Source: Siphonobacter sp. BAB-5405 (lineage in GTDB: Bacteria > Bacteroidota > Bacteroidia > Cytophagales > Spirosomataceae). From it: a stretch of 50,822 nt of DNA. Numbering within the stretch: the stretch's first letter is position 1; every line of letters begins with the position of its first letter. Positions 43,014 through 50,822 of the stretch are shown here, piece by piece. Made by a program: the position numbers and the translations under genes. The stretch covers positions 1-50,822 of the forward strand of contig NZ_NJAG01000024.1 of assembly GCF_002872335.1 (NCBI RefSeq), read 5' to 3'. The notes beneath the pieces were generated by a model. It was not told the origin of the DNA and did no database searches. It saw only the letters and a list, made by a program, of their open reading frames with translations.

Positions 43014-45404
43014 ATGCTACGGAACTACTTTAAAATCGCTTTACGAAGTCTGCTCAAAAACCGCCTGTTCACGTTTGTCAACCTGTCGGGCCTATCCGTA
43101 GGCATTGTGGCCTGTTTGCTAATCAGCCTGTACGTGCTGCACGAACTGAGTTACGATACCTTCCACGAAAAAGGCGATCGGATTTATCGCGTGGTTACGG
43201 ACATTAAAACCCCCACGGAAACGATTCATCCGGACATTACCTCCGGACCGATGGCTCCCGCCCTCAAACAGAATTTCCCCGAAGTAGAAGCCTATACGCG
43301 GCTCTGGGGACGCACGGCGGTATTCGCCCGCAACGACCAGAAGTTTCAGGAAAACCGGATCTACATGGCCGATTCCACGCTGTTCGACGTCTTTACGTTT
43401 CCCTTGCTACAAGGGGATGCCCGCACGGCTTTGAAGGCTCCGTTTAGTGCCGTACTCACACAGAAAACCGCGAAAAAATACTTTGGGGACGAAAATCCAA
43501 TGGGACAGACCTTGCGGATGGAAGGCAAGTTTCCGGTGAAAGTAACGGGTGTACTGAAGGACATTCCCGAAACCAGCCATATTCCCTTTGATATGCTGCT
43601 TTCGATGTCTACCCTAACGCGGGAATTACAGCCCAACGTGGACCAGCAGTGGAGCAACTTTGTGTTTTACTCGTACCTCTTACTGAAGAAAAACACGAAC
43701 GCTCAAGGTCTGGAAGCCAAAATCCCGGCTCTCCTCGACCGACTGGCGGGTAAAGAACTGGCTCAGTTTCAGATGCACTACACGCTACGTTTGCAGCCTT
43801 TGCAGGACATTTATCTGAAGTCCGATCGCGGTGCACCTGAGCAGGGAAGCCTCAAAAACGTGTACATCTTTTCGGTCATTGCGGCCTTTATTCTGCTGCT
43901 GGCCTGTATCAATTTCATCAACCTGACGATTGCCCGGGCGAGTGAACGAGCCAAGGAAGTGGGCGTACGAAAAGTCGTGGGAGCCGAGCGGCAGCAGCTT
44001 ACTTTTCAGTTTCTGAGCGAATACGTACTGCTCAGTTCGCTGGCTTTTATCATAGCGGTATTACTGAGTGAACTGATCCTGCCCTTGTTCAATGAATTTT
44101 CCGGCAAGACCATTCTTACCTCTACCCTCACCCACCCTACGGTCTGGCTCATTCTGCTATTGCTGGCCGTTATCGTTGGCCTACTAGCGGGTCTGTATCC
44201 AGCTTTGGTGCTGTCGGGAATGAAGGCGATTACGGTGCTGAAGGGTCGCTTTGCCACCAGTCGGCAGGGACTGATTCTTCGGAAATCACTGGTCGTCTTT
44301 CAGTTTGTGATTTCCGTAAGTCTGATCGTGAGTACGCTGGTGGTGTACACCCAGCTCAACTACATGCGGGGCCAGTCGCTGGGCTTTGCTAAAGATCAGA
44401 TGCTGGTGCTTAACCTCAACGATCCGGGTTACCTGGACCGGCACAGCGAGTCCTTGCTACGACAATTAGGCAACGTTGCCGGGGTTGAATCCGTTACGCA
44501 ATCCTCGTCCGTACCCGGTAGTGGAGCCCAGGGAGCCTACACCAATCTTGAAAATAAGTCGGGCGATATGCAGGCCGCGAACATGGACCTTTATTCCATC
44601 GATTATACCTTCCTGAAACAGTATCAAATTCCCTTACTGGCCGGGCGGCTGTTCTCCCGCGATTACGCCACGGATTCCACGGAAGCTTTGATCGTGAATG
44701 AAGCTACCGTTAAGAACTTCGGCTACGCTTCGCCCTCGCAGATCATCGGTAAGAAATTTGACCAGTGGGGACGCAAGGGACGCATTATCGGCGTGGTGAA
44801 AAACTTTCATTCGGCCTCTTTACGGGAGGCCATTACGGCGGCTACGTTCCGCATCAATCCCCACGAATGCCAGCAGATTTCCATCAAAGTAAAGGCCGCT
44901 CAGCTGCCCAGTACGCTTGCAACTCTGAAGACCGTCTGGGAGCGGGCGGTACCGGATCGACCCTTCGATTACTTCTTTATCGATCAGTCGTTCAATGATA
45001 AATACAAAGGCGAAGAGCAGTTTGGCCGCTTGTTTATCTACTTTGCCAGCATTGCCATTTTCATTGCCTGCCTGGGTCTGATTGGCCTTACTTCGTACGC
45101 TACCTTTCAGCGAACCAAGGAAATCGGCGTACGCAAAGTACTGGGGGCCAGCTCCTTCCAGATTACGGCCCTGCTTTCGCGGGAATTCATCAAGCTGGTC
45201 CTGATCGCCATTCTGATTGCCAGTCCACTGGCCTGGTACGCCATGAATCGCTGGCTCGAAGATTTCCATTACCGGGCGGCCCTCCCCTGGTGGACCTTCC
45301 CAACGGCGGGCATACTGGCACTGGGCATTGCGATTCTGACAGTCAGTTCGCTGACGCTGAAAGCCGCCACGGCTAATCCGGTGAAGAGTTTGAAGACGGA
45401 GTAA
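43014..45404 (+). CDS. FtsX/MacB-type ABC permease 6
   Basis: 796 residues from the ATG at 43014, which aligns with the starts of the other five (MLRNYFKIALRSLL); an in-frame TTG at 42957 adds a 19-residue basic stretch and is rejected. N-terminal helix (FVNLSGLSVGIVACLLISLYV), first FtsX domain with AKEVGVRKVVGA, middle helix LVVFQFVISVSLIVSTLVV, second core, second FtsX domain with TFQRTKEIGVRKVLGAS where the others have AEQRTKEIG. The C-terminus NPVKSLKTE also differs by one residue from the set. It ends the series, with a strong terminator directly after. Confidence 0.95.
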   Translation: MLRNYFKIALRSLLKNRLFTFVNLSGLSVGIVACLLISLYVLHELSYDTFHEKGDRIYRVVTDIKTPTETIHPDITSGPMAPALKQNFPEVEAYTRLWGRTAVFARNDQKFQENRIYMADSTLFDVFTFPLLQGDARTALKAPFSAVLTQKTAKKYFGDENPMGQTLRMEGKFPVKVTGVLKDIPETSHIPFDMLLSMSTLTRELQPNVDQQWSNFVFYSYLLLKKNTNAQGLEAKIPALLDRLAGKELAQFQMHYTLRLQPLQDIYLKSDRGAPEQGSLKNVYIFSVIAAFILLLACINFINLTIARASERAKEVGVRKVVGAERQQLTFQFLSEYVLLSSLAFIIAVLLSELILPLFNEFSGKTILTSTLTHPTVWLILLLLAVIVGLLAGLYPALVLSGMKAITVLKGRFATSRQGLILRKSLVVFQFVISVSLIVSTLVVYTQLNYMRGQSLGFAKDQMLVLNLNDPGYLDRHSESLLRQLGNVAGVESVTQSSSVPGSGAQGAYTNLENKSGDMQAANMDLYSIDYTFLKQYQIPLLAGRLFSRDYATDSTEALIVNEATVKNFGYASPSQIIGKKFDQWGRKGRIIGVVKNFHSASLREAITAATFRINPHECQQISIKVKAAQLPSTLATLKTVWERAVPDRPFDYFFIDQSFNDKYKGEEQFGRLFIYFASIAIFIACLGLIGLTSYATFQRTKEIGVRKVLGASSFQITALLSREFIKLVLIAILIASPLAWYAMNRWLEDFHYRAALPWWTFPTAGILALGIAILTVSSLTLKAATANPVKSLKTE

Positions 45405-45408
45405 GTAC

Positions 45409-45454
45409 AAAAGAGGAGCGGTCAGAATCTGAATTCTGACCGCTCCTCTTTTAG
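45409..45454. terminator. Strong bidirectional terminator
   Basis: A perfect 20-bp stem: left arm 45409-45428 (AAAAGAGGAGCGGTCAGAAT), right arm 45433-45452, loop CTGA, with A-run and T-run at the two sides. It separates permease 6 (plus) from the ATPase/TPR gene ending at 45464 (minus). Confidence 0.92.
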
Positions 45455-45463
45455 TACGGATAC

Positions 45464-47776
45464 CTACGCGTAAAAGCGTTGCTTTTCTTTTACCTCGGCG
45501 ACAATCGCCTCTACGGTAGATTGCACTTCGGGTGGGATGCGTAATTCCAGATTATTCTCCACCTGATTCGTTAATAACAGGGTAGCGTAATACAGGAGAA
45601 TATACTTTTCCCGTAATACATTTCCTTTTTCTTCCTGGTGAAACAACGAGAGAACGAGTTGTTCCTGTTCGAAATAAAGGAGATGTCTAAGTAAGAAATC
45701 TACATCTTTTGAATCCGCCTTAAATGCTAGTTCCGCTACGCGTTTATCCACATTATTGAATATATTATTCCATACTTCTAATACAATTTTTAACACTAAA
45801 ACTTGATCATCTTCTAATTCTAATCCTTTTATTAGTTCATAAGCGTGGCCCTTTTGGATATTCATTTCAAGGTACAAAATAGCCAAATTATACAAGGCAT
45901 TAATGTTCCCTTTCGCAATGGCTTGCAAATAGTATTGCTCCGCCTCTTCCTGCTTACCCTGCTCCTCGTATAGAAGAGCCAAATTGTATAATGAACTAGT
46001 ATGTTCTTTCTCAATGGCTTGCAAATAATATTGCTCCGATTTTTCCAGTCTACCTTGTTCATTATACAAATGAGCCAAATTGTATAATGAATCTGTATCT
46101 CCCTTAGCAATAGCTTGCAAATAATATTGTTCCGATTCTTCTAACCTACCTTGTTCACTGTATAGGATAGCCAGGTTATTCAATGAATCAATATGTCCTT
46201 TAGCAATGGCTTGCAAATAATATTGTTCCGATTCTTTCAACATACTTTGTTCATCATATAAAAAAGCTTTCATGAAGAACTTAACTCCATCTTTTTCATT
46301 TTCTATACCATCTACTAACTGATGAGCCTGCTGATATTTCTTTTCCTGTATTAAGACGGATATAGTCTTTGCTATTTCAACAAACTTCTCCGGCATGCCT
46401 AATAAATCATTCTTTATGGGGTTAGCCTGTAAAGCCGCGGTTAGATCAATCATCTGATCCCGTTCCCGAGTTCCAATATGTTTGGACTGAGCCAAGGCTT
46501 TGGTTAGAACAATTGCCCGATCGTAAGGCAATTCGTTATTGCTCAACCGTTGTAGATGTTCTTCTACTAATCCTGACCATTGGTTTTCATCATACCAGGC
46601 TTCCAGAAAAAGCGTCAGCCATCTAGCCCGGCGTTTCTGTTCGGGATTCCCCTGCGTAATCATGAGCCACATGTTGAAGAAACGCTCCGACAGGCGGTAC
46701 AGATTGTTCTTCTTACTCGTAGCTATTACCTCAATAATGCCTGCATTGGAAAGCTGCTTCAGGTGAGCGGAAATCAATTTACTCTCCATTCTGCACTTTT
46801 CCACCAGTTGTTTTACGGAGCAGGCCTCCCAGAGAAAAGCCATTTCCTGTACGATTTTCCGGTGAGCGGGGGGTAAATGATTCAGGCGTTCCTGATACAG
46901 GGGAGTAACGTTATCCATGACCTTTCGCAGGTAATCAAACCCATAGAGCGTGGAATCTTTCAGTAAGATCTGGATGAAAAACTGGAGCGTTCGAGGCAGA
47001 CCATCCGTTAGCAGGCGAATGGTTTCAATTTTACCGGGATATTTCTGAGAAAATTCCCAGAGCTGGGGCAACTCCATTTGCTCGCTCCAGTGGTGCAGCA
47101 AACGGTGGATCTCTTCGGAAGACAGGGCTTCCAGCCGATGCCGCCGGAAAAACTCGTAAAAAGGCTGGTCGTATTTCCAGAACTGCTCATCCATACGGGT
47201 ACTGCCACCAATGATCACCAGACCGTTGTCATTCAATAGAATTTCCCGCAACAGATGGCCTTCCCCACCGAAGTTTTCCAGAATTCGATCCAAATTGTCG
47301 AGCAGCAGAACGATCCTTTTTTGCTTCGCCTGTACGAGTTGATGGATCTCAGCGTACAGGTAGCGGGTATAACTTTGATTGTCGTCAAAGCTTTCGAAAC
47401 TTTGCAGATCAAGCGTAACTTTCCACTTTACGCTTAACTCCCGCAGTACTTCCTCCCACAAATCAAACAGTCGGTAAATGCCCGCCTGTTCTTCCGCCAG
47501 ATTCACGGCCAGGTACTGATCCGACAGTACCTCATCAATCTCAATCTGAATCCGTTTTAATAACGTCGATTTCCCGCTTCCCCGCCTGCCCAGTAATAAT
47601 TCGTGCTGCAAAGGGTCTTGCGGACCTTTGTTACGTAAATCTTCTATAATGAGGCGGAACTCTCCCTGGCGGATGACAAAGTTGTTTTTTAGCGACTGCG
47701 AATCGCTATTAGCCGACTGGTACAGGTTCAACTGATCTACGAACCAGTTTCCGGTTTTATGTTCACTAGTTTTCAT
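45464..47776 (-). CDS. P-loop ATPase with winged-helix-like region and TPR/Sel1-like repeats (STAND-like)
   Basis: 770 residues. N-terminal NTPase with Walker A GRRGSGKST (63-71) and Walker B RIVLLLDNLDRIL (Asp 160, Asp 163). Next GSTRMDEQFW (sensor-like), a region around 320-355 like a winged helix (SVKQLVEKCRMESKLISAHLKQLSNAGIIEV), a helical linker, then four near-identical 32-residue repeats (about 500-635) of the form SEQYYLQAIAKG...LYNLAxLY, and a helical C-terminus. NTPase + winged helix + superhelical repeats is the STAND plan, in which the repeats sense a ligand. No nuclease, protease or other effector domain is visible. It overlaps the upstream ATPase gene by 11 nt, so the two work together. 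The repeat region looks AT-richer than the flanking permease genes. Confidence 0.82.
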   Translation of the reverse strand: MKTSEHKTGNWFVDQLNLYQSANSDSQSLKNNFVIRQGEFRLIIEDLRNKGPQDPLQHELLLGRRGSGKSTLLKRIQIEIDEVLSDQYLAVNLAEEQAGIYRLFDLWEEVLRELSVKWKVTLDLQSFESFDDNQSYTRYLYAEIHQLVQAKQKRIVLLLDNLDRILENFGGEGHLLREILLNDNGLVIIGGSTRMDEQFWKYDQPFYEFFRRHRLEALSSEEIHRLLHHWSEQMELPQLWEFSQKYPGKIETIRLLTDGLPRTLQFFIQILLKDSTLYGFDYLRKVMDNVTPLYQERLNHLPPAHRKIVQEMAFLWEACSVKQLVEKCRMESKLISAHLKQLSNAGIIEVIATSKKNNLYRLSERFFNMWLMITQGNPEQKRRARWLTLFLEAWYDENQWSGLVEEHLQRLSNNELPYDRAIVLTKALAQSKHIGTRERDQMIDLTAALQANPIKNDLLGMPEKFVEIAKTISVLIQEKKYQQAHQLVDGIENEKDGVKFFMKAFLYDEQSMLKESEQYYLQAIAKGHIDSLNNLAILYSEQGRLEESEQYYLQAIAKGDTDSLYNLAHLYNEQGRLEKSEQYYLQAIEKEHTSSLYNLALLYEEQGKQEEAEQYYLQAIAKGNINALYNLAILYLEMNIQKGHAYELIKGLELEDDQVLVLKIVLEVWNNIFNNVDKRVAELAFKADSKDVDFLLRHLLYFEQEQLVLSLFHQEEKGNVLREKYILLYYATLLLTNQVENNLELRIPPEVQSTVEAIVAEVKEKQRFYA
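45870..46260 (-). repeat. Four 96-bp tandem repeats inside the ATPase/TPR gene
   Basis: The landmark GCTTGCAAATA (plus strand) recurs with its GCAAAT at 45925, 46021, 46117 and 46213, exactly 96 bp apart. Each unit encodes 32 residues. That is shorter than the usual 34 (TPR) or 36 (Sel1). Copies are close in DNA sequence, suggesting recent duplication or homogenisation. Confidence 0.9.
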
Positions 47777-48962
47777 CGTAGATAGGATTGTTTCGTTTCC
47801 AGAATGCTTTTAGAAAGGGAGATAAGAATACGTACTGATCGGCCTCTTCAATCAGGTATCCGTCTTTTATTAATCCGTCCATCAATTCGATATAATCCTC
47901 TTTTTTATGATGATGGGAGGCCAGATCATATAGTTTTCGGGCGTTGATTCGATCCCGATGAGCTATATACGTTAATACTTCATTGAGAAATGGAGCGTCT
48001 GTACCCATGTAATCGAACAGACGATTTTTCCAGTCCCGGAAATGATCGTTGTTCCTGATGATTTCATTGAATGCCTGATCAATCGTATCAGTTGTAATCA
48101 CAGCATTACCTTTCCTTTTGGCATCACGGTTAATCGCATCCAGCATCAGGTTGATAAAGAAAGGCAGGTAATAATGCTGTATTTTTCCCAGAAGATAATC
48201 GGCAAGCTGGGTATCGTATTGTACCGTTGCAGAGTTGTCGGTGGCCCATTGAATATAGGTTCTGGCCTCTTCCACCGTAAGGGATTTAAAACCTACCTGA
48301 CTTATATCATTCAGATCAGAGCTTCGATTTTCGATGGCTTTTACTACGTGGTGAATTCCTATGGAACCCGCCAGTACAAAGGCAATATGACTAAACCGCT
48401 GTTCCTGTCGCCACCGCCTGAAATTTTTAAGAATTGAAATTGCCTGCGAGCTTTTATCCGTTTTATGAAGGGTGTAAAGTACTTCGGGTAACTCGTCTAT
48501 AAACAGCACAAGTTTGATACCTTCTTCCTGGAGCTTCAAAGCGATTCGTTCAATCTCTACTAAGTAGTCAATTGATCCACTATCGAGCTTTACTCCCTGC
48601 AAGCCTATTTCTTTTATTCGTAATTCCCTGAAAAAAGAGCCTACCCACGTCAGTACCTGGACTTTTCTTTCCAAACACGTAATCATGAGTTCGTAAATCT
48701 GCCGGTATACCCGTTCTTCGGAGTCGAAGCCCTGTATATTCCGAAATTGAGCCAGGTATCCATCCACACAATTATCAGCCATGTATCTCATAACCGACGA
48801 TTTACCTACGCGTCGGGGAGCGGCTAATAGTACATGATTTCCCTTTTCCAATTGCTCCCACACTTCTGTAATAATCTGGGGACGATGATAATAGTAGTTA
48901 CCGGTCGCCGTATTGCCTATAATAATTTTAGGGCTTTGCCAGGTTGGCTCCACTTTTGACAA
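47766..48962 (-). CDS. AAA-type ATPase (archaeal-ATPase/ATPase_2-like), first gene of the two-ATPase module
   Basis: 398 residues if it begins at the TTG at 48962; GTG at 48953 is the alternative, and no ATG precedes the ATP site. N-terminal GNTATGNYYYHRPQII, Walker A APRRVGKSS (48-56), Walker B LVLFIDELPEV (151-161), sensor-like IAFVLAGSIGIHHVV, then a helical lid and a C-terminal winged-helix-like part (DAPFLNEVLTYIAHRD, ELMDGLIKDGYLIEEADQYVFLSPFLKAFW). The pattern matches ATPases of the PF01637 type. No effector domain is evident. Its start codon lies inside one of three palindromes that cover the promoter, so expression is probably tightly repressed. The 3' end overlaps the second ATPase gene by 11 nt. 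Confidence 0.82.
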   Translation of the reverse strand: MSKVEPTWQSPKIIIGNTATGNYYYHRPQIITEVWEQLEKGNHVLLAAPRRVGKSSVMRYMADNCVDGYLAQFRNIQGFDSEERVYRQIYELMITCLERKVQVLTWVGSFFRELRIKEIGLQGVKLDSGSIDYLVEIERIALKLQEEGIKLVLFIDELPEVLYTLHKTDKSSQAISILKNFRRWRQEQRFSHIAFVLAGSIGIHHVVKAIENRSSDLNDISQVGFKSLTVEEARTYIQWATDNSATVQYDTQLADYLLGKIQHYYLPFFINLMLDAINRDAKRKGNAVITTDTIDQAFNEIIRNNDHFRDWKNRLFDYMGTDAPFLNEVLTYIAHRDRINARKLYDLASHHHKKEDYIELMDGLIKDGYLIEEADQYVFLSPFLKAFWKRNNPIYDEN

Positions 48963-49033
48963 TAATTTTATTGTTAAATGATCTTGACAACAAATTTATT
49001 GTCTTTTTAATTTAACAACAAAGTTATTGTCAA
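48956..49033. promoter_or_regulatory. Operator array: three 22-bp palindromes at 28-bp intervals
   Basis: Imperfect palindromes of the form TTGACAAYAA-N2-TTATTGTCAA begin at 48956, 48984 and 49012, exactly 28 bp apart; the outer two have TTAA at one end. The 6-bp gaps between them differ in sequence, so the selection is on the palindromes and their spacing. They cover the predicted -33 and -7 boxes and the start codon of the ATPase gene. No repressor gene of the usual size is adjacent, so the binding protein may be one of the module's own products or encoded elsewhere. Confidence 0.85.
48991..49022 (-). promoter_or_regulatory. Bacteroidota-type promoter of the two-ATPase module
   Basis: On the minus strand TTTG (49022-49019) is followed after 20 nt by TAAATTTG (48998-48991), a match to the TTTG...TAnnTTTG consensus of the Bacteroidota primary sigma factor. 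Transcription would start about 7 nt further on, giving a leader of about 25-30 nt. Both boxes lie inside operator palindromes. Confidence 0.65.
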
Positions 49034-49365
49034 AATAAAAAAATAAGCTCTGGTTTTAGATTAAGGATTTGTCTTTAGCTGAAACTGAAGATTTCCTTCC
49101 CCTGACTTAACTAACGCTAACGGGGCTCTTTTTACCCAGGGCTTTAACATACGTACAGTCAAATACGTTAGCTGCTAAATTTATTCCTAACTGAAACACG
49201 AATTTGGTGGTCTAATTATAAGTCATTACTCTTAACTCATTGATAATTAGTACTTATTATTTATTCGAAAATACCTGCTTAGGTACGAAATCCCCACTTT
49301 TTCAGGTACAATTTTTTTGGCAGAAAATCTTCTTTTCAATTTGTCTATTATTAACCCCGTCCTCT
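49034..49365. other. AT-rich intergenic region before the T9SS cargo gene
   Basis: About 330 bases without a gene. It must hold the promoter of the gene at 49366; several TTTG and TAnnTTT-like pieces are present, but none is convincing. No long palindrome besides the operator array to its left was seen. Confidence 0.5.
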
Positions 49366-50822
49366 ATGTACTTTGTACGTTTACCTCTGCAGTGCCTGCT
49401 GCTCTGTCTTCTATTGCCCCTGCTTCTTCGCGGTCAGGTTCAGATTACCGACGTTGGTTCACCCGGGTTTTCAGCAGGAGATGCCCGTTTCACTTCGCTT
49501 AAAATTGCTCCCGACGGTACCCCGTTTCTGGCTTATCAGGACGTAGCCAATGGCTACCGGGCTACGGTTCAGCGTTTCGATGGTACAGCCTGGCAGGTGG
49601 TGGGTACACCTGGTTTCTCTACCGCCGAAGCCTCGTACACCTCACTCGCCATTGCACCGGATGGAACTCCGTATATTGCTTATCGGGATCAAAGTACAAT
49701 CAACCGCATTACGGTTCAACGGTTCAACGGTTCCACCTGGGAGCCCGTTGGTCAGGCCGGGTTTTCGGTTCAGGCCGTTGAATACACTTCTTTAGCGTTT
49801 GCTCCCGACGGAACACCCTATGTCATTTATCGTGGTGATTCGAGGGATGCTACCCGGGCAGTCGTACAACGCTTCAATGGTACTAGTTGGGAACTGGTAG
49901 GACCGGATGGCATCTCGCCCGGTCAGGTTAAACAAACCTCCATCGTTATTGCCGCCGACGGTACGCCTTACGTTGCGTACCAGAGTTTACAGGATGGAGC
50001 CAATGGGATTGTACAACGTTTTAACGGTACCAGTTGGGAAACCCTGGGGACGATTCCTCACGTAGATTTTCCTTCGCTTGCCCTGGCTTCGGATGGAACG
50101 CCCTACCTCACTTACATTAACACGGCCAACGGAGATAAGGTGAATGTTCAACGGTATACCAACGGATCCTGGGAACTCATCGGCGACGGAATTTCAAGAA
50201 GCAATGCCCGTTTCACTACGATCATTATCGGCCCCGATGGCAATCCTTATGTCGTTTATCAGGACGGATTTTATGTGAACCGAAGTACCATTCAGCGGTA
50301 CAGACAGGGTCAGTGGGAAGATGTAATTGCTCCTGGTTCTTCACGTGATCAGATGGACTTTATTTCGCTGGCTACGGTAGGCGGTATGGACCCGAGCCTG
50401 TATATCGGCTTCCGTGACTGGAGTCTGCAAACCAAAGCGTCTGTCCAACGAGTGTATCTAAACAATGCGGCTCCCGTTACTTTAAATAGCTTTAAGGCCC
50501 AATTGCAACCCGACCAGCAAGTACTCGTAACCTGGGGTACCTCGCAGGAATTGAACGCCAGTCACTTCGAGGTAGAGCGTCGCAGCGAGCATACAACCTT
50601 CGAAGCCATTGCTACCGTACGAGCCGCTGGAACCACTACCGAAGCTCATTCGTACCGCTTTGTGGACGAGAAGCCGCTTACGGGTACTAGTTACTATCGC
50701 CTCAGACAGGTAGATTTCAATGGTAAAAACGAAATATTCCGGGCTGCCAGCATTAATCGTCAGGAGGGTGCCTGGTCCGCTCTGGCGTATCCGAATCCTA
50801 ATTCCGGCCGTTCAATTTCCAT
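49366..50822 (+). CDS. Secreted repeat protein with T9SS sorting signal, cut by the window end
   Basis: The frame is open from the ATG at 49366 to the last base (485 codons and two bases, no stop). A signal peptide (LPLQCLLLCLLLPLLLRGQ) is followed by about six repeats of 45-50 residues, each with a core like SLxIAPDGTPYxAYxD followed by VQRFNGxxWExVG, which suggests a beta-propeller. From about residue 380 a fibronectin-like segment has VTWGTSQELNASHFEVERR and GTSYYRLRQVDFNGK. The last visible residues, YPNPNSGR, begin a type A T9SS C-terminal domain, so the protein should be exported across the outer membrane by the type IX system. Only some 60-80 residues are probably missing. Ligand or activity unknown. 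Confidence 0.9.
   Translation, partial: MYFVRLPLQCLLLCLLLPLLLRGQVQITDVGSPGFSAGDARFTSLKIAPDGTPFLAYQDVANGYRATVQRFDGTAWQVVGTPGFSTAEASYTSLAIAPDGTPYIAYRDQSTINRITVQRFNGSTWEPVGQAGFSVQAVEYTSLAFAPDGTPYVIYRGDSRDATRAVVQRFNGTSWELVGPDGISPGQVKQTSIVIAADGTPYVAYQSLQDGANGIVQRFNGTSWETLGTIPHVDFPSLALASDGTPYLTYINTANGDKVNVQRYTNGSWELIGDGISRSNARFTTIIIGPDGNPYVVYQDGFYVNRSTIQRYRQGQWEDVIAPGSSRDQMDFISLATVGGMDPSLYIGFRDWSLQTKASVQRVYLNNAAPVTLNSFKAQLQPDQQVLVTWGTSQELNASHFEVERRSEHTTFEAIATVRAAGTTTEAHSYRFVDEKPLTGTSYYRLRQVDFNGKNEIFRAASINRQEGAWSALAYPNPNSGRSIS

Noticed and set aside
47766-49033. Toxin-antitoxin reading of the two-ATPase module
   Set aside because: Both products are large P-loop ATPases without a toxin-like domain and there is no small antitoxin gene, although the palindromic operator resembles those of toxin-antitoxin loci.
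49317-49502. 61-codon open frame at the start of the last gene
   Set aside because: It is in another frame than the 485-codon open frame from 49366, which has signal peptide, repeats and sorting signal.

Overview
The window looks like chromosomal DNA of a Bacteroidota bacterium, most likely of the order Cytophagales. The signs are a TonB-receptor/DUF4249 operon, a PorT-like barrel, a C-terminal T9SS sorting signal (YPNPNSG), TAnnTTTG-type promoter elements, little use of Shine-Dalgarno sequences, and a tandem set of roughly 800-residue FtsX-type permeases. Nothing in the window fixes genus or species.

Layout. 1-811 is the leader-distal end of a CRISPR array, with no cas genes in view. 826-7683 (minus) is a tightly coupled outer-membrane operon: secreted hypothetical, TonB-dependent receptor, DUF4249 lipoprotein, MG2/plug-like protein. 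8371-12858 is a divergent sugar-metabolism pair: a tagatose/psicose 3-epimerase-like TIM barrel, and a ThuA + sugar dehydrogenase + PKD + cytochrome c + CBM protein. 13065-15495 holds an outer-membrane barrel with a YDRRYSS repeat, a secreted unknown and two tandem tRNA-Asp genes. 15655-20929 (minus) carries a Gfo/Idh/MocA oxidoreductase, a class V aminotransferase, a SerB-SerA fusion and a YheT-type hydrolase. 21046-22586 carries two small membrane proteins.

The centre of interest is 22811-45404. A minus-strand operon encodes an NtrC-type sigma-54 activator, an APH-fold kinase and a histidine kinase. Divergent from it is a plus-strand series: ECF sigma factor, HlyD adaptor, MacB/LolD-type ATPase and six full-length, two-FtsX-domain permeases, with one small unknown gene between permeases 5 and 6. 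The divergent region holds a good sigma-54 -24/-12 promoter, two palindromes 21 bp apart upstream of it (candidate activator sites), and a terminator-like hairpin between promoter and first gene. The reading is that an envelope signal passes from histidine kinase to sigma-54 activator to the exporter locus, with the ECF factor as a second layer.

45464-48962 (minus) is a two-gene module of P-loop ATPases. The second gene carries a winged-helix-like region and four 96-bp (32-residue) TPR/Sel1-like repeats. Its promoter region has three 22-bp imperfect palindromes at exactly 28-bp intervals, covering the -33 box, the -7 box and the start codon. This module looks AT-richer than its surroundings and could be an acquired element. 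The last gene (49366 to the window end) is a truncated secreted repeat protein with a T9SS sorting signal.

All family calls are from reading the sequence; no database search was possible.
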